Shown here: positions 1 through 13,707 of the stretch, in pieces
Layout of the letters: the number at the start of each line of letters is the position of its first letter
Position numbering within the stretch: the first letter of the stretch is position 1
From: Halocaridina rubra
Taxonomy: Eukaryota; Arthropoda; Malacostraca; Decapoda; Atyidae
Length of the DNA stretch: 64,000 nt
NCBI GenBank assembly: GCA_037179515.1
Contig: JAXCGZ010009446.1
Location: 202,501 to 266,500 of the forward strand
Direction of reading: 5' to 3'
Translations under genes and position numbers: made by a program
Notes under the pieces: model-generated
Databases searched by the model: none
Seen by the model: the letters and a program-made list of their open reading frames with translations, nothing else
Told to the model about the DNA's origin: nothing

Positions 1-795
1 AATATGCAGATGACACTCAACTACTCCTTAGTGGTGATATTAATAATCTCCCAGAGCTAACCTTAAGAGCAGAAAACACTCTCAAAAATTATAACTTATT
101 TTCAAGAAATTGGGCTGTTAATTAACGAAAGTAAAACACAATTCATATTTATTGGTTCAAGGTCCCATATAACACAAATTCCAGAAAACACAACAATTAA
201 TTTTTGCGACAATATTATTACACCTAGCAAAACAGTCAAAAACCTAGGAATTCACTTTGATAACCACATGTTGTTTGATTCCCACATAAAGAAAGTATGC
301 AAAAAGGTTACAGGAACATTAATGTACTTATCATGTATAAAAGACAATTTTGAGACTACCACTCGAATGACTGTTGTTGAATCTCTAGCCCCAAGTAACA
401 TTAATTACTGCACAACTGTTTGGGGGGCTACCACTAAGTCTCGGATAAACAGAATACAGAAGCTTATTAATTTTGCAGTTCGAGTTGCCCTGAGAGGAAT
501 AAGAAAATATGACCACATCACACCAGCTCTCAATAAACTTGGGTGGCTGTGGGCAGAAAACAAGGTTGCTTATGCTATGTATGTTTTTGTATACAAAATT
601 TTGGACCATCATTATCCTAGCTGGCTAAACAGAGCAGTGAGCTCTTTATTCAGAGAACAAACACAGAAGAAGGTTCAAAGATGATCACTATATAAGGGCC
701 AACATTCTGGAACAATATTCCAGAGCATCTTAAAAATGCATCCTCCTTCACAGCTTTCAAAGCCAAACTATATAGTTTTATTTTGGACAAATAAC
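1..795 (+). mobile_element. Decayed non-LTR retrotransposon (jockey-superfamily-like), 3' part of ORF2
   Basis: The window opens inside a reverse transcriptase. Bases 3-50 read YADDTQLLLSGDINNL, the polymerase active-site box. The following NGLLINESKTQFIFIGS block is in another frame after a small frameshift around 110-115. The frame then continues at 268-684 (SHIKKVCKKVTGTLMYL, then the C-terminal domain with SNINYCTTVWG). The copy is truncated by the window on the left and fades at about 795. It is a pseudogene. Confidence 0.8.
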
Positions 796-1460
796 TGCTG
801 CTCACACATAGACTATAGTTAATGATTACACTAACCTCTCTATATGTAAACTGATATCGACTTCTCTGTTCTCTAAGTTAAGAACAAATTACTCTCATTG
901 AAAGGAAATCAAATATGGTAACGATGCTGATAATAACGATACTGTATCTAGTGTTATTATTACTATATTATTAACATTATTGTTAACATTTTTATTACAT
1001 CATTACTATTTTCTATGAAAGCTACATTTAACTGTATTACCCTCTTAATTAATAGTTCAATTACATGTCTACTTATAAGTTACTTTTATTTTTAGAAGAA
1101 TAACCATTGTACAAAAATGGAAATAAATGTTTGTTTGCTCTCCAGGGCTGCCGGAGCCACACTGGGGTAAAGGCTACTAGGCCTATGCCTTGTCTCGCTC
1201 GCCTCCCACCCCCAAACAATGAACTAAATCCCAGTGATTTTTTTTTTCGCTGATGTTTTCCCTTGAGGGTGAGCGGACCTTCCCTTTTTGGCCCGCAGGT
1301 GGGGACATACCAGTGGTAAAGACTACGAGTGTTGTTGATATTCCTTGTGTACCTGTCTCTTATGGAAGGCCAAAGTGAGCAGGTTGGGAGGTAGTGACGG
1401 CAGGTTGCGAGCGCTGGCCAAGGGCGTATTCCATTCAGTGGCCAAACCTTTTTTTTTTTA
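796..1460. other. Unassigned AT-rich and low-complexity DNA
   Basis: No supported gene. The bases at 1135-1460 include GC-richer stretches and open frames on both strands, but with homopolymer runs, no domain and no start context. Confidence 0.4.
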
Positions 1461-1461
1461 T

Positions 1462-1525
1462 GATTGTGACACGACGGGCTCCCCCCAAAAAAAAATTCTA
1501 CCCTCATCAAGCCTGGGCACGAAGA
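1462..1525 (-). repeat. 3'-tail-only fragment of the jockey/BS-like LINE
   Basis: Contains the phrase gcctgggcacgaagaaa preceded by a 'gtgacac' motif. This is the same as the 3' terminus of the minus-strand LINE at 5829 and of the fragment at 49478. Confidence 0.55.
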
Positions 1526-1793
1526 AAGCAAATAGAGAATCAGAGATGGGGAGTTTTGTGACTTGCCAGATGTGGAACGATAATACAGGTGACGAATATC
1601 CAAGATCTTTATCTTATTGCTTTGAATGGAGTCGCTATTTTTACTTGATCCAGGAACTGTTCCTTCCTCTTCGAATCATCGTCCCCAGTCTAATTACCCT
1701 CCAAAATTTGACAAGTACAAAACTACAACAACAATTCTGTAACAACTGTACCTTAAATACCGTTAGTGCTTACGTTGCCGTCTCCCTTTCCTA

Positions 1794-1990
1794 TAAAGGT
1801 TAGGACGGTGTCTCCTTACGAAAGAAAGACTGGTTTTGGAGGTGTGTTACCGTCACCCCGAATGAATGCCCTTTCTAATCTTAGGCCGTAGTAGTAGTAG
1901 TATAGTTGGGTGGTGGCGAATCTCGGAACAACGACATGACGATTAAGTCGAAGGCTCGCCGCTCTGCCACTCACACAGGGCGGTATATTG
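1794..1990 (-). repeat. Strongly diverged tRNA-derived SINE (family 1)
   Basis: Shares in order, but with many changes, the segments 'ggttaggacggt', 'ccttacgaaagaaagac', 'gttaccgtcaccccgaatg' and 'cctttctaatcttaggccg' of the better copies at 4814, 24823 and 28611. The tRNA-like head is hardly recognisable. Confidence 0.45.
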
Positions 1991-2194
1991 CGTAATAGGT
2001 GAGTCATATATTTTTTTTTAACCTACTTGTGTCTTCAGTTAAATTTTTCAAAGCACTCAGATCTGATTAAAAATATATTGTTACATATAATACTATAAAA
2101 TAGCTATTTTTAATTTATTTATTCGCTGTCAATATATCTGCATACGTGTCTTTACTTATAATTTAGGTATCTCAAGTCTTTTCTTGACATCTGC

Positions 2195-2692
<498 letters not shown>

Positions 2693-2837
2693 CCAAAGAA
2701 TTTTAGTCTTATTTTTCCTGGTCCCGTAACCATGACTTTTTCTCCTATTTTTTTTTTAATCGCATTATGCTATCTTATATTTCTTATTTATCTTGGAGCT
2801 TCTGAAAAACTGGGACGTGTCTTTTATAAAAAATGAA

Positions 2838-2926
2838 GAAAGGTAAGGTTAGGTTAGGTTAGAATTTGAGTTTGGCCTTTAAGTTCAAATTCTAATCTAA
2901 CCTGACCTATCCTAACCTTTCTTCGA
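2838..2926. repeat. Imperfect hairpin with TTAGG-type arms
   Basis: The left arm contains three GGTTA units (aaggttaggttaggttag) followed by aatttga. After a short loop, ttcaaattctaatctaacc and further TAACC-like units return as the reverse complement, ending in ctttcttc against the initial gaagaaag. Confidence 0.85.
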
Positions 2927-3180
2927 TGCTGATAAAAAAAAAAAAACAGGTCTCAATTCTTCATAAGCTCCATTGTTTATCTTTTAGCAGTCATAAAATA
3001 AATGTAATGGCTTCTTTACTCAAGCATATTCTTGAAATTATTATCTTATATTGTTTCACTGATTCATATAAGGCATGACAACTCATGTCAACTAGGCAGG
3101 CTTAGTGAATACACCACTTCATATTCGGTAGAAAAATTTGGGAGGAGTGTCTTGAAAAGCCTGTCTTTGTTTTTCTCCTG

Positions 3181-3181
3181 C

Positions 3182-3255
<74 letters not shown>
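3181..3255. repeat. (AAT)n microsatellite
   Basis: About 25 uninterrupted AAT units. The poly-Asn and poly-Leu frames across it are artefacts. Confidence 0.97.
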
Positions 3256-4177
<922 letters not shown>

Positions 4178-4210
4178 ATAGACGCTAGTCCACAGTTTTT
4201 GCAGTATTTA

Positions 4211-4212
4211 TA

Positions 4213-4275
<63 letters not shown>

Positions 4276-4276
4276 A
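4211..4276. repeat. (ATT)n microsatellite
   Basis: About 21 ATT units. Confidence 0.95.
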
Positions 4277-4535
4277 TAGTGCAGAGATGCATGTAAAACT
4301 TTGGGAAAATCTTAGTCTTATAACATTGTTCATGTAAAAGATCATACCGTATCCTTGAATATTTATACATCATTTCGATAGAAATGCGCATACGCAAACT
4401 GGCGAATTAAAGTCTGCTGGCCTCAGTGAAATCGTTGCCTATTTGAATTCTCAGTAAATAAAATCTTATTGGTAGATTCTATGTCACGATGACGCGATCT
4501 GTTAGAGTATAAAGAATAACTAAAGTCATCCTGAT

Positions 4536-4813
<278 letters not shown>

Positions 4814-4816
<3 letters not shown>

Positions 4817-5006
4817 TGATGATTCGGTTTTACGTCACGAATTCCCTTTTCTACTAAGGGCTAGGACGGTTGCCTTCTTGCAAAGGACTTGTTTTGGCAA
4901 ATGTAATCGTTACCCTGAGTGTATGCCCTTACTAACCTCAGTCCGTGACGGGGCGCGAACCCTCGACCTGCCGAAACAGAGTTGCGGACGCTACCATTCT
5001 GCCACG

Positions 5007-5012
<6 letters not shown>
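4814..5012 (-). mobile_element. tRNA-derived SINE, family 1
   Basis: Read on the minus strand it starts with a tRNA-like head: A-box-like TGGCAGAATGGTAGC, B-box-like GGGTTCGCGCC, then CCGTCACGG. A body of about 120 bp ends near 'gtaaaaccg'. Copies at 24823, 28611, 27250 (truncated) and 63460 share it. (TA)n lies on both sides. RNA polymerase III transcription is the expected origin for such elements; activity is unknown. Confidence 0.85.
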
Positions 5013-5077
<65 letters not shown>

Positions 5078-5078
5078 G
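5013..5078. repeat. (TA)n microsatellite
   Basis: Directly abuts the tRNA-like head of the SINE at 4814-5012. Confidence 0.95.
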
Positions 5079-5398
5079 ACGTATAGTGCTTCTCTCTATG
5101 CGATAATTATTCTCACCAGAACTTAATATATTATTTTAGATTTGGTAGCGAGGTCGGTGATAACAGATATGCATCTTCTTCTTTAAAGTTATTTATTAGA
5201 GTATGCACTTATTCAACACCTCAAAGCTGCCATTTCTATAGCTCCTGTCACTCACTATTCCCGCCCCCTTAAGGGGAGGTGTCTAACTATGGACATAAGT
5301 TCTGCCCCAGGCAAGTACTGACTTCAGACTAAAGTGACACGGGGTCTGTATGCCTTCCTGTGGCGGCGGGTTTCTGAGTGCGCACTCTGCCCTCTAGC
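5079..5398. other. Unassigned DNA
   Basis: Moderate-GC stretch with no supported coding frame or known repeat visible. Confidence 0.4.
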
Positions 5399-5455
5399 GG
5401 CTATAGGCATCTATGAAATGCCGTACGAGGCTATAGGTATCTATTAAATGCCGTA

Positions 5456-5553
<98 letters not shown>

Positions 5554-5565
5554 TTAGATAGATAC
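5399..5565. repeat. Short tandem duplication followed by (TA)n and (GATA)n
   Basis: The segment ggctataggcatctatgaaa plus tgccgtacga is repeated with minor change at about 5428-5457, then (TA)n to about 5514, then about 11 GATA units. Confidence 0.9.
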
Positions 5566-5760
5566 ATTGAAACCTTAATTTCATTAATAAACTCTCCACG
5601 AAAAACATATGGAACTTTAGGGAAACCGAAACTGCATCGGAGGGTGCTTATACATGCTAAGCATTATACCGACTTCCTACGCCAGATAAAAATCTGCATA
5701 TCATACCGCGACCAGTACTTGCATCATTTCTCTTTCGTTCTTATACTAACTTGGCAAAGT

Positions 5761-5765
<5 letters not shown>

Positions 5766-5828
<63 letters not shown>
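5766..5828. repeat. (TA)n microsatellite at the LINE 3' end
   Basis: It starts right after tgtgtg and abuts the 3' terminus of the minus-strand LINE at 5829. Confidence 0.95.
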
Positions 5829-5830
<2 letters not shown>

Positions 5831-8800
5831 GAGTGTGACACCGTGACAAGCAAGAAAATTGCCTTCATCGGGCCCAGGCACCAAGAAAACATTAAGACAA
5901 AGAAAAAGTAACTGTTTAAGGACAAGGCAGAAATCAGAGAACGATAAACAATTGGAAAAGGAAAGGTTGAATGAAGTGTCAAAGTAATGAAGACCTAGAA
6001 ATATGGCAGGATTAGGCTCTGATATGATGATAGAGCAGTTTTTTGAAGGAAGAAAGGTTATAAGACTCAGGAAAGACAGAAGAAGGAAGAGAGTTCCAAT
6101 ATCTGGAGGTGGAAGGCAAGAAGCAGCCACTACACCAACAAATCCTCGAGCTACAGATCTCCACACATTGCCTGTGAAAAGAGGCTGCTTGGCGAATGTT
6201 ACATGGCCTCGCTAGTTGGACAGGGAGGCAATATGCCAGCTCATAAAAGCAGTGATGGAAGTAGTATCAAGAGAAAAAAGAAAAGGATGGTACTTAACGA
6301 CAAGGAGAAAGAGAGTCAAGATTAGAAGTTCGAGAAGGGTCACTGATGAATATGACCATAGATTCAACCCTTTCAAGGTGACAGCATAAGAAGAAGCACC
6401 CCAGATGCAAAAGCAGCATTCTAAGCAGGGAAAAAATAGACCTTTTATAGATATTTAGTGACGGAAAAGAAAAGAAGTAATGATAAAAATGAAACAGAAC
6501 GCCAAATTTTTTTTTAGATGCAAGTTTAATGATTTTAACTATGTGATTCCTTCAAGATAAATTAGAGGCTATCTGATATCCAAATATATTAATGGAATTA
6601 AGAGTGGAAATTCCATTGTTTTCAAAGATAATAGGGCTATCAGGAGGAGAAGAAGAAAAAGAAATAGCAAAAAACTGTGCCTTGAAAGCTTTAAATTTAG
6701 CTAAATTTTAGGTGGTCTACTCACACTCTCTGTTTCAGAGTTGAGATATGAAGAAAAAGTGGTATGAGACTAATCATGAGCAGCAGACAAAGGTTATGGA
6801 GTGAAGGTAGAGGAAAAATGAAGGGTTGAATTGTCGGCAAAAGCGTAGAGAGGAGATGAAGATGGTTATTGATGAAAAGCTGGAACAGAGTAGGTGAAAG
6901 AATATAGCCCTGTGGAACACCAATAGTAACTGGGAATGAGATAGATGTAGTGCCGATAACAACAAATACAAAAAAAAAAAAAATAGAAAGCAGAGAACAG
7001 AGAGAAGGGGTGAAGTAATAAGCAGGAAGTTTGGCCAACCAACTATTAGAGATATCAAGAGAGACGACACAGGACTCTCCATAGTTCTCAGAGAAGATGA
7101 CCATACAGGAGTGAAATAGGATAGGAGGCCACAAGTGGAACTTACCTTGCAGAAACCATATTTATTATCAGAAGTAAGTCACATTCAATATATTTCGATA
7201 AGTGAGAATTGAGTAATGTTTAGAATACTTTAGGGATAGCAGAGGCTAGGGCAATATGTCGGTAGTTAGAAGAAATAGAGTGATCATCCTCCTTAAAAGC
7301 AGGCTTAACTAGAACGTGCTTCCAAGATGAAGGATAGATACTAATTGAGAAAATGAGGCACAAAAGACGGTAAAACATGGGAACCAGTTCATCTGCAAAC
7401 TCCCTAAGGAACTTTGCAGGGATACCATTGGGTCCAGATGCCTTGTTTATCTTTAGAGAGCAAAGAACCTTATGGACTTTGCATGTAGATAGAAAAAAGG
7501 GAGGACATAGGGTTAAAGAAGGGTTAAGTACGAGGAATAGGTGTGCTAAAATCGCTTACACAAGAATTGGCATAAAAATGAGAACCAAAGGATATGACTT
7601 TGTCAGGGAGAGAGCAAACTATAGAGCCATCAAAACGAATGAGAGATGGAAAGCTTTAATAACAATACTTCTTGGAGAGGTTTTTGACTAAGGACAAGAA
7701 ACATTTATCAGTGGGAGAGGGGTTAAGGTAGCCAACTTTTCTTTAAAATACTTCCGAATCTGAGCAGTGCAGTGCTTCCTACTTGTAATAAAAGCAGAGC
7801 ATGTTAAGTCACTTTGGTTTGAATAGCTATAGAGCAGGCACATTCAAACCAAGGATTAGGGGGAGAAAAAGTTTTCATAGAGGAGAGGATGTACACCTCC
7901 ATTGCCAAGGTTATGATCTTGGTAACATTTAGGGCTACCTGATTAGGGTTATGGATCTGAAAGCAGTAGGCATCCTATGGGAAGTCAAAGAGACAGTTGC
8001 ACAGATCATCACATTGGGTACGCTCAAAGTGCCAAAAGCGGTGCTGGCAGGAGGAACTGATAGAGGGGGAGCGAAAATGGATGAAATCGAGATCAAAGAA
8101 TTGTCAGATTTGCTAAGAGGGGAAAGTACAGGATGTGAATAGTTTGAAGGATTAGGAGTAAAGAATATTTCAATAGTGTGAGCTGCATGGTCGTGGTGAT
8201 TGGAAACACGAGTAGAATGTGTGATAATTTGCTCCAGTTCATGAATAAAAGAGAAAGCAAGGGCCTCACTTCTTCCCACATCAGTGTGAGAATAATGAAA
8301 CCACTCACTGTAGTGTACATTGAAATCTCCAATATAGACAACTTCAGCATATGTGTTAGATACAGCAAGAAACTCAGTGCAAGAGAGCAAATATTCAAAG
8401 AAGCACACAATCTCAGTGGAGTTAGGAGAGCAGTAGCAGAAGCAAAGAAAAATGGTGGTAGTAGAGAGATATATTTTCTGCCAGAGAACATCAAAATCAG
8501 GAGATTCACGGTCCAAGAGTATTGCAATGGAAGTGTTAGTGCTACAGTAGGTACAGACCCCACCTTTGGAACGAAAACAAGAATACAGGTTATAGTGTGA
8601 GATTTAAAATGGGCCAGGGGATGAACTGCTAGACAGTTGTGTTTCAGAGAGAAGGAGGATGTTAGGGAAGGATGCACCCAAGTGCTGTTCCACAGATTAA
8701 AGATTGAAGTTCAGTTCACGGATGTTAGAAAAGTAATGAGTGAAAGAAATAGATCTATCAGGAGGTGCAAGGTTATGGACAGAATCATTACTACTATCAA

Positions 8801-9158
8801 GCATGTCTACCCTGACGCCAATAGTGGAGGCTACAAGATCTCCAGAGATTGTTAGCACCCCTCTATGCCAGGTACTGAGGGCTATAAGTTGTAAACCTTC
8901 CATAATTATAGTTGAGATGAGAAAAAAGAAGGGAAATAAATAAAAATAAAAAGAGATGGAGATTGTTGTGACTTGTCAATGTAATGGAATAGTAAAAGAT
9001 GTATAACGAATACGCCAGAATCTTTGGTGTAGATGTAGGCATAGGGAAAGAATCATGCCTGAAGGAAGACTTAACCTGGAGCTGTCTTGGCCAGCCTAGC
9101 TAAGTCCAAATACCTTCAGTTATAGTTTTTCAATGGGTGGCTGATGCAATGGCCAGCC
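5829..9158 (-). mobile_element. jockey/BS-like LINE, broken ORF2
   Basis: Minus-strand frames show an APE-type endonuclease near 8.0-8.4 kb (GDFNVHYSEW, then HDHAAHTIEIFFT) and a reverse transcriptase near 6.7-7.1 kb (LDISNSWLAKLPAYYFTPSL, SFPVTIGVPQGYILSPTLF). A C-terminal tail lies near 6.0-6.2 kb and the 3' terminus is at 5829 beside (TA)n. Frameshifts and stops divide the frame into many pieces, so the copy is dead. It lies upstream of the SDR gene and opposes it in strand. Confidence 0.85.
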
Positions 9159-9962
9159 TACTTACCATATGAATGTAGAGAACTTCAGCATGTGAGTGAG
9201 AACACAACAAGGATTCAAGGCAAGAGGACAAATATTCAAATAGAGACTAAAAGTAGTGGAGTTAGCAGAGCAACAACAGAAGTAAAAAAAATGTAGTGGT
9301 AATAGAAAGACAGCTTCAACCAGAAAACTTCAAATTTATGGGATGCAATATCCACAAGCCTTGCAAAAGTCATTTTAGTGCTACAGTAAGTCAGACCCCA
9401 CAATTGGATAATTGAGAATACAGATTATGGTGTGAGATCTGAAGTGGGTCAGGTGATATATGGCTAGAAAGCTGGATTTCAGTGAGAAGGAGTTGGTTAA
9501 GGATGGGTATACCTAGGTGCTGTTCCACAGACAAGGGATTTGGGTTCACCATTCAGATGTTGAAAAGTTTATATCAAAAGAAATGGAGCTGTCGGGAGGT
9601 TAAAGGTTGAGGCATGTCTCTCTCATGCCCATGGTGGAACCAATAAGATTCCTGACGTTCTTAGAACCCCTTGTTTCTAGGTACAGGGGGCCATGAGTTG
9701 TGGACCTTACACAGTGATAATAATGATTAGAAAGAAAGCAGAGTAATAGAAATGGGAAGTGGCATGACTTGCCACTTGTGAGATGATAATAAGAGATATA
9801 AAACATATACACCAGAATATTTGGTATCAATTTAGACACAGGAAGAGAACTGTAAGTGAAGGAAAACTCAACACTGATTTCCTGGCCAGTCCTATTTAGT
9901 TCCTAAAGACCTTCAATTTTAGCATCGCAAAGGGTGGCTGGTATCATGGGCCAACTATTTGC
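9159..9962 (-). repeat. Tandem duplicate of the 5' part of the LINE
   Basis: Sequence here re-uses the order seen at about 8325-9158. Shared phrases are 'aacttcagcat', 'gagcaaatattcaaa' (here 'gacaaatattcaaa'), 'gtggagttag', 'gtgctgttccacaga', and the terminal 'gtggctg..cat/caatgg' segment. Many substitutions separate the two, so the duplication or second insertion is old. Confidence 0.7.
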
Positions 9963-11187
9963 TAGCAATCTATCTATCTGTCTATCTATCTATCTATATC
10001 CTTGTCCTTTTCGTACATTTGTATTTATAGTTCTTTTCTCTATATTCACTTAAATTAGCTACTTGACTAAGATTTATTTTTTACTTTATCATAATAAGCG
10101 TTTTTCAATAAACCTTGAGTGTTAGCAAAAAAGAAAAAAAAAGCTCACCAAATCAAAACCTAAGTGACCTAATTCCACTCCCCTAGGTGGCTTATACAGC
10201 ATCCTTTCGCCAGAACCTCATAGAATATAGAAAAGTAGGAAAGTTCCTGCGGAATTCATGTGAATTTAACATCTGAGGACTTTACACCATTAGATATGTG
10301 AGATAATTATTCGAAGACAATTTTCATAAATTTCCGCTTACCCAAACCTAACCTGCTGCTCTCTTAAATATTAGTAAATATAGTTTTACACGCTGTTACA
10401 AATAATAACAAAGCTGTGTTAATTCCCTCTCTAAAAAGTTAGCTGAGGGATTAATTGAAATTTTATATATCGTACGACAACATCAAAACGTCTTGTCATT
10501 TAGGAGTCATACTTGCATGACTTTTCTAAATATACTTCGTGAGTTGCTACTTTTGACCAATTAAAGATGAAACTACACATGGTGGTAACAGAGTCCTTCG
10601 ATCAGTCAAGCTCCTGAGACTACTGAAGACCAGGGTCTCTGTGGCTTTTCTGCGTCCTTAATTTTTGTTGGGATTCCTTGATGAATCCTCAGTGTATTAG
10701 AGAACGATTATCTTGTGCACATTCCTGTAAGAGAGGCAGGAAATAAATTTTACTTCCCTTTGTCACTTTTAAAACTCTACTGATAAAAGTAAAATCGGCT
10801 TCTGCGGCAATCTGCCTTCACCAGAGACTATAATTTCTTTTCTGGCATCTCAAGTAATTCAAATCACTCACTTCTTCCCACTAAATACTGACTGAATTAT
10901 ACAAGCTATTCTACCTCTCTTCTCGGTATAGATCAGTCATATATTCGCAGAAACATTGACTGAAATCACACATCTTTGCTTACCTTTGTCTGGCATTACT
11001 AGAAGCTTAGATCAGCATAAAAACGTCCTCTGTGGCACCTACTGTTGTCTAATGTGGCATTTCATGTAGTATAGAGCATACTCAAACCCTTACCTGAAAC
11101 ACTGGCTGGCATTACACAAGATATCTGTGTTATTTTATGGTGTCTCAAGTAAAAGTCAACTACTTCCGTATCTGAAACAAACCCAAG
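9963..11187. other. Upstream flank of the SDR gene
   Basis: It begins with a short (TCTA)n run (9968-9998) and AT-rich DNA. From about 10800 to 11170 short imperfect repeats recur around phrases such as 'ctggcattac' and 'tctcaagtaa'. If exon 1 is real, the promoter or 5' UTR should lie here, but I recognise no convincing TATA or initiator element. Confidence 0.35.
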
Positions 11188-11338
11188 ATGTCTGAAAAAG
11201 TTGAAGATCTGTCTTCTGAGACGGAGATGCTGCTGGAAAAAAAGAAAAAAGAAACTCTGAAGAAAAACAGCATCTCCAAGCAAAATGGCGGAAGCATGTC
11301 CGAGACAGAGCGAAGAAAATATGAAAAGTATCTTGAAG
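11188..11338 (+). CDS. SDR gene exon 1 (N-terminal leader, residues 1-50)
   Basis: The ATG at 11188 has an in-frame TGA at 11173-11175 just upstream, so the reading frame starts here if the exon is coding. It encodes a lysine/glutamate-rich, probably helical leader beginning MSEKVEDLSSETEMLL and ends at a good donor, CTTGAAG|GTGAGAAG, in phase 1. That phase matches exon 2. SDR16C proteins do not usually carry such a leader. Translation might instead start at M54 in exon 2, which would make this exon 5' UTR. This is the least certain exon of the gene. Confidence 0.6.
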
Positions 11339-11568
11339 GTGAGAAGTACCGTAGTGAAAATGACGCCGTGAAAACGTATTGATTTACATTTTCCTGCATT
11401 CAGAATTAGTTAATGTGAAGATTTTTTTCTCATTCATAGCAAAACCATCATTCATAGCAATAAAAACTAGTTGTAATAGCATAATCAAATATACTCGAAA
11501 AAGTTTATCATTTTTATTTGGTAATGCTACTTAATGATGAAGAGATATGGCGCTGCATAGGTAGCTGC

Positions 11569-11670
<102 letters not shown>

Positions 11671-11944
11671 ATATAAAACCATGTTTGAAAATTGTTGATT
11701 TCTATATCACATTAATATGTGAGATCTTGAACACATTTTGAACGAAGTAGTTAAGGTGCCTGAGTCTTGCTGAACTTCTTGTGTAAGACTCAGGCCCTTC
11801 ACCCTAGATATTTCCAGGTGATTAATACCATTATATTGCATAAATCCTTTATGAGTCTCTAGGATTTGCGATTGACCTTCATTTGCATGTAATCTTGCAC
11901 AGTCTGATGACATGAAATTATCAAAAGTAATTGATAGATTATCG

Positions 11945-12030
11945 TATTTTTTTTCTTCGTGCCCAGGTCCAATGGGGACAATTTTCTTTGCCTGTCCTGG
12001 TGTCACACTCTTAAAAAAAAAAAAGACGAG
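11945..12030 (+). repeat. 3'-tail-only fragment of the jockey/BS-like LINE
   Basis: Reads tcttcgtgcccaggtcca, then ttttctttgcctgtcctgg and gtgtcacact, ending in an A-rich tail. This is the reverse complement of the LINE terminus at 5829-5900. Only the last tens of bases are present. Confidence 0.65.
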
Positions 12031-12131
12031 ATCCCGATTGGTATATATCAGCAGGGGCTCCTTCCCCAGCTTCTTGATTATTAGTGTGTGCCCCACTCAT
12101 ACATTCATCACTGATATGTTTTGTTATTTAG

Positions 12132-12217
<86 letters not shown>
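12132..12217. repeat. (AAT)n microsatellite just before exon 2
   Basis: About 28 units ending 31 bp upstream of the exon 2 acceptor junction. Confidence 0.97.
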
Positions 12218-12248
12218 TAAACTGTATCTCTTTTTATATGTTTTTCAG

Positions 12249-12394
12249 AAGTGAAAATGGTGTTATGGGAAGCCTCGGCTGTGGTGACAAGCTTTATCGT
12301 TTTGAATGTGAAAGCTTTCGCACTTCTCCTTATTGATCTCTTCCAGCTCTTCTTCCCACCTGAGCAGAAATCTCTTTTAGGAAAAATCATATTG
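12249..12394 (+). CDS. SDR gene exon 2 (membrane anchor, residues 51-99)
   Basis: The acceptor is a pyrimidine-rich run ending TTTTTCAG|AAGTG and the donor is ATTG|GTAATT, in phase 0. The exon encodes a possible internal start (M54) and a hydrophobic stretch around residues 59-86 (AVVTSFIVLNVKAFALLLID and following). It then runs through the basic linker that precedes the dinucleotide-binding strand (GKIIL). A single N-terminal hydrophobic segment is how SDR16C enzymes attach to ER or lipid-droplet membranes. The hydrophobic pattern is visible; the membrane location is inferred from the family. Confidence 0.85.
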
Positions 12395-12589
12395 GTAATT
12401 TTCATTTTTCATTTATTATTGATTTTGTAAGATTTGTTTGTACAATTGGATTTTTCTTCTATTTTTAACGTTGGTCAGATTTTTTTTTATAGAATTAAAA
12501 GAGGCCGTTTTTACTAGTATATCTGAGATAATAGAAACCCGACTTTAATCTCACATACAAACATAGTCTGAGTGATTCTGCCCACGTGA

Positions 12590-12715
12590 CAGGGCCTACC
12601 ACACAAGGGACGCAACCTCTCCTCTCTCCTTTAATTCCTGTGACGAAGAGGAGTCGAACTCATGACCTCTTTGGTGGAAACCATGTGCTGTATCCACCGA
12701 GCCACAGTATTAACG
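12590..12715 (-). mobile_element. tRNA-derived SINE-like repeat, family 3
   Basis: On the minus strand an A-box-like TGGCTCGGTGGATAC precedes a B-box-like GAGTTCGACTCC at tRNA spacing. It lies in intron 2. It does not fold into a convincing complete tRNA, so a SINE or tRNA pseudogene is more likely than a working tRNA. Confidence 0.6.
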
Positions 12716-13293
12716 TCAAGATATGGAATTGATAAAGTTGCATTTGTATGTATCAACTTATGCATATATTCTGGTGTGTGTCTTTACAAGGTAAAGCATC
12801 AGTCTCGTGGCTCCCTGTCTCCTAGTTAGTTTTCAAGTCACTGGTACTATCATAGTTTTTACAGCGTCATTACTTACAGACTTCCATTTATGAAAGTATC
12901 TTCTTTTGTGAACTTTGACAGATCAAAGAAGAAATATGTAAAGTCTCATATGCTAAGTTTCTTCATCCGTTTTCATCTGCTCGTAGAACTAGTTCATTTA
13001 GAGCAGTGACTCTCAACGTTTTCCAGTCCTTGCTTCTTCAACAATTTTCAACACTCTCGTGATCCCTCTTCCATTATTTTCCATTTTCCACAACAAAATA
13101 ACGTTGAAAATTAAAACGCTTACGAAGACAAAACTCAGCGAATTCCTTCCTCTGGCCCCCAAGTGGAACATGACCTCCAGGTTGAGACACACCGATTTAG
13201 AGTATGAAAACTTGTGACCTAGTTCATACTTCTGCTTAATTGCCATTCCTCTGTTTTGTGCGTGTACAAAGCTTCTTCCAAAGCTATGGGAGA

Positions 13294-13297
<4 letters not shown>

Positions 13298-13376
<79 letters not shown>
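13298..13376. repeat. (TA)n microsatellite in intron 2
   Basis: About 39 units followed by a T-rich run. Confidence 0.97.
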
Positions 13377-13385
<9 letters not shown>

Positions 13386-13504
13386 TTATTTATTTGTTTA
13401 TTTTTTTTCCCTACTTGTAATAACTTTGGAGACATTTCTCATGGTGAAGATTAGCAAGCCAAAATATCTCTTCATGTTTTTCTACGCGCCCTCCTTCTTC
13501 GTTA

Positions 13505-13506
<2 letters not shown>

Positions 13507-13585
<79 letters not shown>

Positions 13586-13620
13586 TATTATTATTATTAT
13601 TTTCATTATTATTAGTTTTA

Positions 13621-13706
<86 letters not shown>

Positions 13707-13707
13707 G
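13507..13707. repeat. (TTA)n microsatellite that supplies the exon 3 acceptor
   Basis: About 200 bp of interrupted ATT/TTA units. The final unit reads TTATTAG and its AG is the intron 2 acceptor immediately before exon 3. Confidence 0.93.

Noticed and set aside
1073..1803. Overlapping plus (1345-1803) and minus (1073-1603) open frames
   Set aside because: Both cross homopolymer runs, neither shows a domain, and they overlap a LINE tail fragment.
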